DNA of 64,000 nt from assembly GCF_021729145.1 (NCBI RefSeq), contig NZ_JAJSLW010000021.1:22028-86027 (forward strand). The letters run 5' to 3'. Position numbers and translations under genes: made by a program. Below, piece by piece: positions 50,401 through 57,731 of the stretch (the first letter of the stretch is position 1; every line of letters begins with the position of its first letter). The notes under the pieces are model-generated. The model was not told where the DNA came from. It saw only the letters and a list, made by a program, of their open reading frames with translations, and ran no database searches. Source of the stretch: Membranihabitans maritimus (lineage in GTDB: Bacteria > Bacteroidota > Bacteroidia > Chitinophagales > Saprospiraceae).

Positions 50401-50643
50401 ATAGAACATCCCAAAATACAGTTTTATAAAACCATAAAATCAACAATTGAACCCAGAATTCATGCTAAAGACGATAGGATGTACCTTTCATCATTTATAG
50501 TCTCTGTTACTTCATTCGAACAATTAAAGCATTGGCGGGGAGGAGATACCATTGGTGAGTTTAATGAAAAAAATGTTTATTTTATGGATAATCAGAGGAG
50601 TACGTATATTGAAAGAATCCTGGAAAAGATGCTAAAGAAATAA
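47461..50643 (+). CDS. Type III Res-like DEAD/DEAH helicase with C-terminal nuclease motif
   Basis: A 1060-residue superfamily II helicase similar to type III restriction subunits. The Walker A is FWNATGSGKTLLMH (about 158-167), the Walker B-type box is LIDEGHRG near 262, then IEYSATFGQ and the motif VI region QLFGRGVRLKGYD. Near the C-terminus, FYPDFIMWL followed by YIGFIDPKG fits a PD-(D/E)XK nuclease (Asp, then Asp-x-Lys), so it should both translocate and cut. It closes the four-gene operon. The presence of two different helicases plus a methyltransferase sets this operon apart from a plain type III system. Confidence 0.85.
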   Translation: MKLNQAKLNQALLLNRYMLYLFGVNEFEGLATHLTDSRNEGWTEDHISYFHRILVTRLYSNTHLTESLLLEYDQNIFSHTDHINGKRDEPISWKYFQYLSLLFTEIYLDRYFSNKYQLLKDINAFVDRFNDPLDREIPNNQDLIFPHFKLEELNKLAFWNATGSGKTLLMHVNIRQLLYYTKKYNYIPFENILLVTPNEGLSRQHLKEFGTSNIEAELFNKSGGGLFSRQVVKIIDIHKLNDESGDKTIAVEAFETNNCVLIDEGHRGISGDHWKRRRDYLSQTGFAIEYSATFGQAVSTSKKSEKAVLNEEYGKSILFDYSYKYFYHDGYGKDYRILNLPTDEDQIVLHKYLIGSLLSFYQQKVIHKDHPTEAKNVFLIHNPLWVFVGGTVTSGYSKRNASDILQILHFFQRFVENENESVEIIHSILDATDGLVDAGNRSIFRNFFTYITSSGLNAQEVYQDILIKLFNTSFSGGNLFVDKLKGQDGEMGIRVGNGEYFGLINVGDSSKLFKLTQEEDILGVEKEFSSSLFQKVNDEESHINVLIGAKKFTEGWSSWRVSTMGLMNIGRSQGSEIIQLFGRGVRLKGYDFKLKRSTALLSHERPENGIPTYIKPLETLNVFGIRADYMEQFKDILEEEGLPNGEKEYVTIHLPTMLTVELDKAKLKIFRVKENVDFKKLKVIDLLPDSLPEGMRIKLDWYPKVQTYIAVSSRVSDIEVHYSGKLNSNHLKHFNWFEVYEEIIKFKNERSWYNLSISFETIQQILANNQWYELYIPEDELAMDSYQKVIRWQEIGIALLKLYIDKYFNIEKQKFLQDFIEVIELTPGDPNFFEEYKIEIEQSMESIQNQLLGIKQLVEKQEFKGDVEVSQGLNVFEFANHLYMPLVSINEKKYRDLVKISPVALNTGEKRFMEDLKAYYESNKEFFEHHNLYLLRNTSRKGIGFFEANGFYPDFIMWLVSNEEQYIGFIDPKGLRNINGIEHPKIQFYKTIKSTIEPRIHAKDDRMYLSSFIVSVTSFEQLKHWRGGDTIGEFNEKNVYFMDNQRSTYIERILEKMLKK

Positions 50644-50845
50644 AAGCTTGGTAGAAGTTGATTCGAAAATCAAACCAGCAGAAAAATTGGATAAGCTAAT
50701 ACCTATTCCGAACACTGAAAAATAAACAGTAAGCTATCCACGAACTATTTGATTTTTATCGAGATCGGAGAATACATGCTGAATGGGAAACCATAATTTT
50801 TTATCTAACTGGAATTGGGGGCAACAGAATAAGTTTTTTTGACCG

Positions 50846-50900
50846 CAGTGTTTAGTATGTCTTTATCGGCAAAGGGGAATTATGGAGAATGGCTAGGTAG
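50846..50900 (+). pseudogene. 3' remnant of a YoeB-type toxin gene
   Basis: The translation SLSAKGNYGE matches the last residues IVSAKGHYGD of the intact toxin at 60640-60921, and the DNA TATCGGCAAAGGGG is shared. It lies at the far side of the helicase/methylase operon from the 5' remnant at 39413. The rest of the 50644-51102 gap holds nothing else I recognise. Confidence 0.55.
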
Positions 50901-51102
50901 AAATATTTAATTACATTGCTTAGTTAAGACAGGTTTTTGAACAGCTTTTACTGGATAGGAGGATGTATTTATTAACATATTTTTTATCTTGGTGTGATTT
51001 CAAGTATATATGCATATATAAGTCTTATTTAACAGAACATACGAATGTTTGTAAGAAAGAAACATATGCAACGTGTATATCCAATAGACCTCATTTGAAG
51101 AC

Positions 51103-52557
51103 ATGCAAGTTGAATTACTTAAATGGTTAAGAGACATTGATGAAAATAGTGCTGCGGACTTGATTTCTGTTTGCTCTGTTGATTTAATATATATCGATAC
51201 ACTTATTGCGATAGGTGGTGAACGAATGACAGATTTGATGGATGTGCAAATTGGCGTCCCAGGTCGATATTACAAAAAAATAAATGATGAGCTAAAGAAA
51301 GAGGTTGAGATCGTTGAAGAGCAAACAATGGAGGTTGCAACCGCAATTGGAATACATATTCACCAGATAAATTGGCTTCCGAAAATTGACGATAAAACGG
51401 ATATGATAACCAAAATTTCAATTGTAACTAGGCAAGCGATTTTTGATGAAATCACTCTTAATAACATTTCATGGTCAGGACGTTTAGAAGAACCTGATTT
51501 CTTGAATCGATTATTCGATTTGTCAAAACTACCTTCAACAGATTCGAGATTTGACAATGCCTATGACGACATTCACAAACATAGAATCATGAACTATGAT
51601 TGGGAAGATGATTGGGTTTTTACTGATAGAAGATTTAATCTGTTGCATTGTGAAGAAGAAATTCTACTAAAATTTTTGCTCCTAACCATAAATCCTGTAT
51701 CAAGGACAGATGAAGAAGGAGTGAATCAACTCATCGAAATCTACAACAAACATTTTATACCAATTGGCTTGGAAGTATATGAAAAGTCAAAAATTGCGGG
51801 TAAGTCAATTTTTGGGTTTCGCTCCAGAGATGTTATGGCTTCAAAGGAGGAGGAAATTCACCCGAAACAAAGAAAAATTGCGTTGGTCATCGGATGCAGT
51901 GATTATGAATTTGCCGGACATCTTTCAAACCCCCTGAATGATGCCAGTGACATGAAAAAGAACTTGTCAGAACTTGGGTTTGATGTCATGCATATTGAAA
52001 ACCCCACTCTAAAAGAAATGAAAATAGAAATAGACAACTTCGGAACGGAATTGGAGAAGTATGATGTTGGACTATTCTATTTCGCTGGACATGGTGTTCA
52101 AGTAAACGGGCTGAATTATTTAATTCCCGTAGATGCCAATCTAAAGAATGAAAGAACGGTGGAATATGACTGTGTTAGAGTTGATAGAGTCTTAACACAC
52201 ATGGAGGCATCGAAAACAGAAGTCAACCTCCTGATACTTGATGCTTGTCGAAATAATCCCTTTGAAAGAAGTTGGGGACGCTCTGTAGCACAAAGAGGTT
52301 TAGCAGTTATGGAAGCACCTAAGGGATCTTTAATCGGTTATTCGACTTCTCCCGGAAAAACTGCATCGGACGGGGAAGGGAAAAACGGCTTGTACACAGG
52401 TTGCTTAGTTAACGAAATTAAAGGTGTCAATGTCTCTATTACTCAACTTTTTCAAAATGTTCGTAAATCTGTAATGAGAAAGTCAAAAGAAGAACAAATT
52501 CCGTGGGAATCGACTTCCCTTACAGGTGACTTTTACTTTAATAAGAGATTAAAATGA
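51103..52557 (+). CDS. AbiJ_NTD3-caspase abortive-infection-type protein
   Basis: A 484-residue multi-domain protein. Residues about 1-95 are an unknown helical domain. About 105-230 (RQAIFDEITLNNISW, DNAYDDIHKHRIMNYDW, FLLLTINPVSR) matches the AbiJ N-terminal domain 3 found in abortive infection proteins. About 255-480 is a caspase-like C14 protease: KIALVIGCSDYEF, the catalytic His330 in FYFAGHG and the catalytic Cys382 in LILDACRNNPF. It probably senses infection through its N-terminal part and then cleaves a target to stop growth. The next gene, 37 bases downstream, encodes a protein with a Gly-rich hydrophobic N-terminus and is the obvious candidate partner. Confidence 0.82.
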   Translation: MQVELLKWLRDIDENSAADLISVCSVDLIYIDTLIAIGGERMTDLMDVQIGVPGRYYKKINDELKKEVEIVEEQTMEVATAIGIHIHQINWLPKIDDKTDMITKISIVTRQAIFDEITLNNISWSGRLEEPDFLNRLFDLSKLPSTDSRFDNAYDDIHKHRIMNYDWEDDWVFTDRRFNLLHCEEEILLKFLLLTINPVSRTDEEGVNQLIEIYNKHFIPIGLEVYEKSKIAGKSIFGFRSRDVMASKEEEIHPKQRKIALVIGCSDYEFAGHLSNPLNDASDMKKNLSELGFDVMHIENPTLKEMKIEIDNFGTELEKYDVGLFYFAGHGVQVNGLNYLIPVDANLKNERTVEYDCVRVDRVLTHMEASKTEVNLLILDACRNNPFERSWGRSVAQRGLAVMEAPKGSLIGYSTSPGKTASDGEGKNGLYTGCLVNEIKGVNVSITQLFQNVRKSVMRKSKEEQIPWESTSLTGDFYFNKRLK

Positions 52558-52594
52558 TGGCAAATATTGGTAGTAATAGTGAAATGACTCCGAA

Positions 52595-53284
52595 ATGATA
52601 GATAATGTGAATAAAACAAATAAAAAAGATATAGCTCATTCCCTTGCTAAAGGTGGACTTGGAGCTATACCTGTAATAGGTTCTTTAGCATCTGAAATAT
52701 TTGGACTTGTATTGACTCCACCTCTTGAAAGAAGACGAGCAGAATGGATGGACGAAATTGCTGAGAAACTTAAAGAGCTTGAAAGTAAAAGAGAAATTGA
52801 CTTAGATGAGCTTAAAGAAAATGAGTTATTTATTGACATCGTTTTGCAAGCGACGACTTTTGCCTTAAAGACAGCGGAAAGGAAGAAAATAGAATGCTTT
52901 AAAAATGCCGTTCTCAATACGGCCATAGGTGAATCTCCGGACAAAACAAAGAGCCAGATATTCTTGAATCAACTTGACAAGTTTACTACTTGGCATATTA
53001 TAATTCTTGATTTCATAGACAGTCCAAAAAATTGGTTTGAGGAGAATGCAAAAACACCACCAAATTATATGACAGGAAATATCTATTCTCTGATTATTGA
53101 AGCTTTTCCAGAGTTGAAAGATCAAGACGAACTTTTGGGCATAATTTGGGATGACCTTAAGATGACAGGTTTTCATAAAACAGGTGGACTTAAAACCATG
53201 ATGACTGGTAACGGGGTTTTGAGTGACAGAACTACTGCATTTGGAAAAGAATTTTTAAACTTCGTATTGAATAAAAAAGTATGA
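52595..53284 (+). CDS. Protein with Gly-rich hydrophobic N-terminus, candidate partner of the caspase
   Basis: A 229-residue protein. After a short basic start, residues about 17-45 (AKGGLGAIPVIGSLASEIFG) form a hydrophobic, glycine-rich segment that could insert in or bind a membrane. A helical domain (about 48-150) and a C-terminal domain (EAFPELKDQDELLGIIWDDL) follow. I recognise this as a widespread family of unknown function, usually beginning GAIPV.GS....IF. Its position after a caspase gene raises the possibility that it is the protease's substrate or effector, as gasdermins are in other bacteria, but it has no visible gasdermin similarity. It could instead be a regulator. Confidence 0.6.
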   Translation: MIDNVNKTNKKDIAHSLAKGGLGAIPVIGSLASEIFGLVLTPPLERRRAEWMDEIAEKLKELESKREIDLDELKENELFIDIVLQATTFALKTAERKKIECFKNAVLNTAIGESPDKTKSQIFLNQLDKFTTWHIIILDFIDSPKNWFEENAKTPPNYMTGNIYSLIIEAFPELKDQDELLGIIWDDLKMTGFHKTGGLKTMMTGNGVLSDRTTAFGKEFLNFVLNKKV

Positions 53285-53340
53285 AACCATTACCACCGCC
53301 ATTAAATAATCAAGATAATAACATACTTAACTAAATTATA

Positions 53341-53538
53341 ATGGATAGTACAGAGCTAGGCATTCTGGTAATTTTGGGTTTGATAGGTTTCTTTTGGTTG
53401 TTGCCAATCCTAATAATAGTTAGCTCTCGTAAAACAACTGGTAGCGAAAAATTTGCATGGGTATTAGCTGTGATTTTCATATCATGGTTTGCATGGATTT
53501 TTTATCTTCTACTCGCACCTATTAAAAAGAAGAATTGA
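53341..53538 (+). CDS. Small two-TM membrane protein, PLDc_N-like
   Basis: A 65-residue protein made of two transmembrane helices (LGILVILGLIGFFWLLPILI and FAWVLAVIFISWFAWIFYLL) with a polar SSRKTTGSEK loop between them and a lysine tail. The pattern resembles small PLDc_N or superinfection-immunity-type proteins. It lies 56 bases after the Gly-rich protein gene, so it may be the third member of the caspase module, for example a membrane partner or immunity protein. The function is unproven. Confidence 0.6.
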   Translation: MDSTELGILVILGLIGFFWLLPILIIVSSRKTTGSEKFAWVLAVIFISWFAWIFYLLLAPIKKKN

Positions 53539-53549
53539 AATCTTGATAA

Positions 53550-54446
53550 ATGAAATTCGCACTGGTCGATGGTAAAAAAAATGAAGCTTTCAAAGGAGCT
53601 AAGGGAGTCTGCCCATGTTGCGGCTCAGATTTAATTCCAAAATGTGGTGATATTAGAATTCACCACTGGGCACATAAGAACAGCAAAGAATGCGACCATT
53701 GGTGGGAACCTGAGACAGAATGGCACAGGAATTGGAAAAATGAGTTCCCAGGTGATTGGCAAGAAGAAGTGATGCCTGATCCTGAAAATAATGAGAGGCA
53801 TATAGCTGACGTCTATAATCCATCAAAGAAATTAGTTATTGAATTTCAAAACTCGCCAATAGCTATAGATGAATTAAAATCGCGAGAACATTTTTATAAA
53901 AGAATAATCTGGGTTGTTAATGCGGAAAATTTCGATATTAAGATATTACCATTACAGTTGATAATAAAAGAAATCGAAGAGGTGGAACGGAAATACTTGC
54001 GCACCCCGTTTAACTCCTTTTTTAAGATACCTACTCAGATAAGAGAAATGTTAATAAAAAGAAGAAATGAGATACTTGAAAATAAGATGGTATGTGAAGA
54101 GCAGATCCGTATTTTAATGGAAACATTTGAGTCAGAATTTGGCACCTTGGTTTCTAAGCACCAAACAGGTACTCTCAAGCCAGTTGGAGTTGAGCCAAAT
54201 CAACTTAAGAATGAATTACTAAAACCAATATTTTTAAGAATTAAAAAGGAAGTAGATGTACCTAAAAATTATGGATATAGATGGCTAAGAAGAAGAAAAG
54301 TTTGGAGTTGTGCCGACGAGCATGTTTTTTTAGACAGAGGACAATACCTTTACTGGTTAAAGTCTGACTGGGTAATAAGAAAAATTGCCAGGGAAGATTT
54401 TATCAGTCACTACAATAAGGAAAATTGCATAAAAGACTCTGGTTAA
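53550..54446 (+). CDS. CoiA-like nuclease, long copy
   Basis: A 298-residue protein related to competence protein CoiA. An N-terminal Cys/His region (CPCCGSDL, then KCGDIRIHHWAHK) probably binds zinc. The nuclease core is HIADVYNPSKKLVIEFQNSP, with Asp87 and Glu98-x-Gln100 in the PD-(D/E)XK-like arrangement. The C-terminal 100 residues (after about 200) are absent from the second copy at 60999. It is intact, lies 11 bases after the small membrane protein gene, and is followed by a HEPN-like gene and the exonuclease-BRCT gene. Its role is probably DNA processing or defence, not competence. Confidence 0.8.
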   Translation: MKFALVDGKKNEAFKGAKGVCPCCGSDLIPKCGDIRIHHWAHKNSKECDHWWEPETEWHRNWKNEFPGDWQEEVMPDPENNERHIADVYNPSKKLVIEFQNSPIAIDELKSREHFYKRIIWVVNAENFDIKILPLQLIIKEIEEVERKYLRTPFNSFFKIPTQIREMLIKRRNEILENKMVCEEQIRILMETFESEFGTLVSKHQTGTLKPVGVEPNQLKNELLKPIFLRIKKEVDVPKNYGYRWLRRRKVWSCADEHVFLDRGQYLYWLKSDWVIRKIAREDFISHYNKENCIKDSG

Positions 54447-54529
54447 TGTTAAAGAAATGGCGGGAAATTATTATAATGTGTAGAACGTTAAAGCAACATT
54501 CAAAAAACTAATAAGTAAAAGTTAACCAA

Positions 54530-55219
54530 ATGAAGAAGGAAAATTCATTCATATACTACGATGAAGAAGAACAACTCTTCGTCGGTGTTTATGTCTATAA
54601 AAATAGTGGAGAATACTGTCCGTACTATATTCTCAAGGGTGGAGTATTTAAGCAGGCAGCAGCTTATATCTCAATGAAAAAAGATTTAATGGATTGTTTA
54701 CAGTCGATAGTTTATCTAGAACAGATCAATGATAATCCTTCAATACCTCAAATCGTGAAATCATCTCTACTTTTTGCATCAATTGTTAAATATGCAAAAT
54801 GTTTTACAACAGGGGAAGGCCGAGGCACCTCTCTCAATGAGTCACATATCTTTAAGGAGGCCTCTCATTTATTATCATTTCATCAAGAAACAATGGAACT
54901 TCGACATAAGTATCTCGCACATGCGGGCAACAGTGTTCATGAATCAAGAGCCCTAATCGCATTACTTAATCCAGATGAGATGAATAAATCAAGAGAGAGT
55001 ATTCAATATGGGGGCTTTAGATTGAAAGATGATGATTCGAATATTGATAATTACAAAAAGCTTTATAATTGGGTACAAGAGCAAATTGATCTTAAGCTTG
55101 ACAATTTAAAGCCCATTGTTAATCAAAGAGCTGATGAGATTCCGATTGAAGAAATGTACTTAAATGCTAAAATTCCGGACCCTGAAAAATTTCTTCCTTT
55201 TACCGTCAACTTGATGTGA
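54530..55219 (+). CDS. HEPN-like putative ribonuclease
   Basis: A 229-residue protein of unknown family. The middle has MELRHKYLAHAGNS, in which Arg125 and His131 form an R-x5-H motif like that of HEPN ribonucleases, on a helix that follows another long helix (residues about 105-122). Together with its place among defence-type genes, this suggests an RNA-cutting abortive-infection protein of AbiV-like type, though the similarity is only at motif level. There is no counterpart between the coiA-like and exonuclease genes of the second element, so it looks like inserted cargo. Confidence 0.5.
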   Translation: MKKENSFIYYDEEEQLFVGVYVYKNSGEYCPYYILKGGVFKQAAAYISMKKDLMDCLQSIVYLEQINDNPSIPQIVKSSLLFASIVKYAKCFTTGEGRGTSLNESHIFKEASHLLSFHQETMELRHKYLAHAGNSVHESRALIALLNPDEMNKSRESIQYGGFRLKDDDSNIDNYKKLYNWVQEQIDLKLDNLKPIVNQRADEIPIEEMYLNAKIPDPEKFLPFTVNLM

Positions 55220-55394
55220 ACGGTTAGAGATAGAAATTAATAATGCATAATTAGCTTTCAAATTCTCTTTTATAATAAGGGGCTTATATTAAAAATATTA
55301 TGAAGGTGAATTTCAATTTTCGGATGTTGGTGGTAAAAGAAATACTCAAAAAATGTTTTAGAAGCAAGTTATTAATGTCATTAAATAGTATACA

Positions 55395-56309
55395 ATGGAC
55401 TTTATAGCAATTGATTTTGAAACCGCAAATTCGAATAGAAATAGTCCATGTGAAATTGGATTAGTGCGAGTTGAAGATTTTGAGATGGTTGAAAAGCAGT
55501 CTTTTTTGATTAGACCAAAAGATAACTACTTTGATCCTTACAATACATTTTTGCATGGAATAAGCGAATCAACGGTCGAGAATGAACCTGAGTTTGATGA
55601 GATCTACGAACTACTCAAAAAGGATTTCGAAAGCTATCCAATAATTGCCTATAATGCATCTTTTGATATTAGTGTATTAAGACATACTCTGAATTTATAT
55701 GATATTGATTACCCTGAAACTAATTATTCTTGTACTTATCAAATGTCGAGGGAAGTACTAAAAGGATTATTCTCATTTAAATTAGATTCGGTTTGCAAGT
55801 ATTTAGGTATCGAATTAGACCATCACAGAGCGTTATCAGATGCGGAAGCATGTGCGGAAATAGCAATAAGAATTTTCAAAGATAATGAGGTAACAAGTTT
55901 TGAGGCTATTAGTCAGAAGTTCAATTTACGAATTGGGCAATTATCAAAAGGAGGATATAGACCTTCTGCCAAAAAATCTACAAGACATAAAATTTCAGAT
56001 TTAGAATTTGATGATTCAGACTTTAACCCAGATAGTCTTTTTTATGGCCAAACAGTAGTTTTTACAGGGACACTTCAATCGATGGTGAGAAAGGAGGCGC
56101 AAATTAAAGTTTTAGAAATAGGCGGTAATTGTAGTCGTGGTATAACGGTAGACACTAATTATTTAATCGTTGGAGATCAAGATTATAGAAAGTTTGGAGA
56201 AGGATTTAAAAGTTCAAAGATGAAAAAAGCTGAGAAGTATTTAGCTCAAGGAAATTCAATAGAGCTTTTATCTGAAAGTCAGTTTTTGGAAATGATTAAT
56301 AATGATTGA
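55395..56309 (+). CDS. DEDDh exonuclease with C-terminal BRCT domain, copy 1
   Basis: A 304-residue protein. Residues about 1-170 are a DEDDh 3'-5' exonuclease: FIAIDFETAN with Asp7 and Glu9, ASFDISVLRH, and HRALSDAEACAEIA with the late His and Asp. About 200-304 is a BRCT domain (YGQTVVFTGTLQSMVRKEAQ, TNYLIVGDQDYRKFGEGFKS), as in DNA ligase and poly-enzymes that bind DNA ends. This fusion resembles DNA-polymerase-III-epsilon-like proteins with BRCT. It is about 95 percent identical by eye to 61742-62656, including the 100 bases upstream. It probably degrades or repairs DNA ends together with the CoiA-like nuclease. Confidence 0.88.
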   Translation: MDFIAIDFETANSNRNSPCEIGLVRVEDFEMVEKQSFLIRPKDNYFDPYNTFLHGISESTVENEPEFDEIYELLKKDFESYPIIAYNASFDISVLRHTLNLYDIDYPETNYSCTYQMSREVLKGLFSFKLDSVCKYLGIELDHHRALSDAEACAEIAIRIFKDNEVTSFEAISQKFNLRIGQLSKGGYRPSAKKSTRHKISDLEFDDSDFNPDSLFYGQTVVFTGTLQSMVRKEAQIKVLEIGGNCSRGITVDTNYLIVGDQDYRKFGEGFKSSKMKKAEKYLAQGNSIELLSESQFLEMINND

Positions 56310-56380
56310 AGCAAGCAATAAAACTTAAGAGTAAAGAGTGAATCAGGAAAATATGATAAAGTTATAGGGAAAGACAACTC

Positions 56381-56406
56381 TTTTTCGTTTATTTCGTTTA
56401 TTTTTG
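56381..56406 (+). promoter_or_regulatory. 9-bp repeats and -7 box upstream of the HTH/PIN pair, copy 1
   Basis: Two 9-base CGTTTATTT-type repeats run into TATTTTTG (56399-56406), a match to TAnnTTTG, 30 bases before the start at 56436. Copy 2 has three repeats and TATTTTTA instead (see 62748). Confidence 0.55.
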
Positions 56407-56435
56407 TAGATGGATAAACAAAAGACCAAAAAGTC

Positions 56436-56888
56436 ATGGAATTGATAAATGCAAAGAAACCTTCAAAGGAGGAACAACAAGCAGCAATGGAATCGTATGA
56501 TGCCCTGTCTGCAACATTGGAACAATTGCGATCGGATAACCCGGAAATAGAAATAGAGGAGACGGAAGAGCGGATTAAAGTGCCAAGAAGTGCTTTAAAG
56601 CTTTTGGTGAAAATTCTTAAGGAAATCAGTCATGGCAATCCTATTTCTATTGTCCCCATCGCTACGGAAATGACTACACAAGCAGCTGCTGAACTTTTGG
56701 GGTGTTCCCGACCTCATGTGGTTAAGTTGTTGGAGGAAGGGGAGATTGAATTTACAAAGGTCGGTAAGCACCGTAGGGTGAAGTATGAAGATGTGATTAA
56801 ATACAAGAATGCTTTGAAAGCAAAGCAAAAAGCGACTATAAGTAGAATCATGGAATTGGACGAAGAAGCGGGATTGTATGATTCATAG
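56436..56888 (+). CDS. Antitoxin-type HTH protein paired with PIN toxin, copy 1
   Basis: A 150-residue protein. The C-terminal half is an excisionase-type HTH (MTTQAAAELLGCSRPHVVKL, EEGEIEFTKVGKHRRVKYED); the N-terminal half is helical and acidic (LRSDNPEIEIEETEERIKVP). This arrangement is typical of antitoxins that repress their own operon and bind a PIN toxin. It overlaps the toxin gene by 11 bases (56878-56888), so the two are translationally coupled. Confidence 0.85.
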   Translation: MELINAKKPSKEEQQAAMESYDALSATLEQLRSDNPEIEIEETEERIKVPRSALKLLVKILKEISHGNPISIVPIATEMTTQAAAELLGCSRPHVVKLLEEGEIEFTKVGKHRRVKYEDVIKYKNALKAKQKATISRIMELDEEAGLYDS

Positions 56889-57441
56889 TGTTCGATTTAC
56901 ATGCGTATTGGATACGAACGTTATATATCCATTATGGATAAGGGATTTGTTACTCTGGTTTGCTTATCATGAACTATATACTCCCAAATGGAGTAATCAC
57001 ATTTTTGACGAATGGATGGATGTGATGCTTCGGAATAACATTTCTAAATCAGAAGCAATAAAAAGAACAAAGGCTATTGATGAAGCTTTTCCAGATGCGT
57101 TAGTCAAAAATTATGAATTCATCATTAATTCATTGGATTTACCCGATGAAAAGGATAAGCATGTTTTGGCTGCTGCAATAAAAACAAATGCAAATTTGAT
57201 TGTAACCAATAATTTGAAAGATTTTCCCGAAAAATATTTAACAGGTTTTGGGCTTTCTGCCAAAGATCCTGATGATTTCTTTACTGATATTATTGACCTG
57301 AACCACGATGTGAGTATAAAGGCATTTAGAGATTTGGTAATGATTAAGAAGAATCCACCGTATGATGAATTTCAGGTTCTTGACATTTTTAGGAATAACG
57401 GTTTGAGGAATACGGCAGATTATTTACATTCATTGATTTAG
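56878..57441 (+). CDS. PIN-domain toxin (putative endoribonuclease), copy 1
   Basis: A 187-residue PIN-fold nuclease. Acidic metal-binding residues are visible in FTCVLDTNVIYP (first Asp, with the typical DTN), in FDEWMDV, in DKHVLAAAIKTNANLIVTNN (Asp) and in the LKDFP strand. It probably cleaves RNA when its HTH antitoxin is lost, and it would thus stabilise the island. It is the last gene of element 1, followed by TTTGTC repeats and attR. Copy 2 at 63227 is broken by a frameshift, so this is likely the only working one. Confidence 0.85.
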   Translation: MIHSVRFTCVLDTNVIYPLWIRDLLLWFAYHELYTPKWSNHIFDEWMDVMLRNNISKSEAIKRTKAIDEAFPDALVKNYEFIINSLDLPDEKDKHVLAAAIKTNANLIVTNNLKDFPEKYLTGFGLSAKDPDDFFTDIIDLNHDVSIKAFRDLVMIKKNPPYDEFQVLDIFRNNGLRNTADYLHSLI

Positions 57442-57508
57442 AAATTACTATATTGGTTAATTAAATGATAGTCGCGAAAGATCCCAATTTTCCTTTCTTT
57501 TCCACCGT

Positions 57509-57529
57509 TTTGTCCCTTATTTGTCTCCC
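57509..57529 (+). repeat. TTTGTCyC repeats, candidate right arm sites
   Basis: TTTGTCCC at 57509 and TTTGTCTCCC at 57520 lie 60 bases inside attR, the mirror of the left repeats at 30301-30332. The same direct-repeat words next to both ends point to integrase arm binding. Confidence 0.5.
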
Positions 57530-57588
57530 TTGTAATTTTCAAAACAAAATAAACACCTGGTGATCAATTGTTTATGCTTTGTAGTTAT

Positions 57589-57610
57589 ATTCCCCCCTTC
57601 GGTACCACTC
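57589..57610. other. attR of element 1 and left end of element 2
   Basis: An exact 22-base copy of the tRNA-Leu 3' end segment at 30183-30204. For about 90 bases beyond it, the sequence is similar to the bases just inside attL (AAAATCATCCAAA, CAAGGATTTA), so a second element begins here. Confidence 0.85.
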
Positions 57611-57731
57611 TCTCGAAAAAATCATCCAAAGAAAAGAAGATAAAACCATTAAAAATCAAGGATTTAAGCCGAAATGAAAATTTCGAGTGGATAATCCGGA
57701 GTTGTTGGTTCTTCGTTACATTTGGGGAAGT

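Larger units (their letters stand above)
30183..57610. mobile_element. Integrative genomic island 1 in tRNA-Leu (about 27.4 kb)
   Basis: The element is bounded by the 22-bp att repeats and opens with a tyrosine recombinase next to the tRNA. It carries excision/replication functions, regulators and several defence-like modules, and ends with an HTH/PIN toxin pair. TTTGTCyC repeats, candidate arm-type integrase sites, lie about 100 bases inside attL and about 60 bases inside attR. No conjugation genes were recognised, so it is better described as an integrative, possibly mobilisable, island than as an ICE. Confidence 0.85.

Noticed and set aside
52595..53284. Bacterial gasdermin
   Set aside because: The hydrophobic segment is N-terminal and Gly-rich, and the rest is helical; no gasdermin-like beta-sheet pattern or C-terminal inhibitory tail is visible.
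30183..57610. Integrative conjugative element
   Set aside because: No relaxase, coupling protein or Tra genes were recognised, so only an integrative island is claimed.
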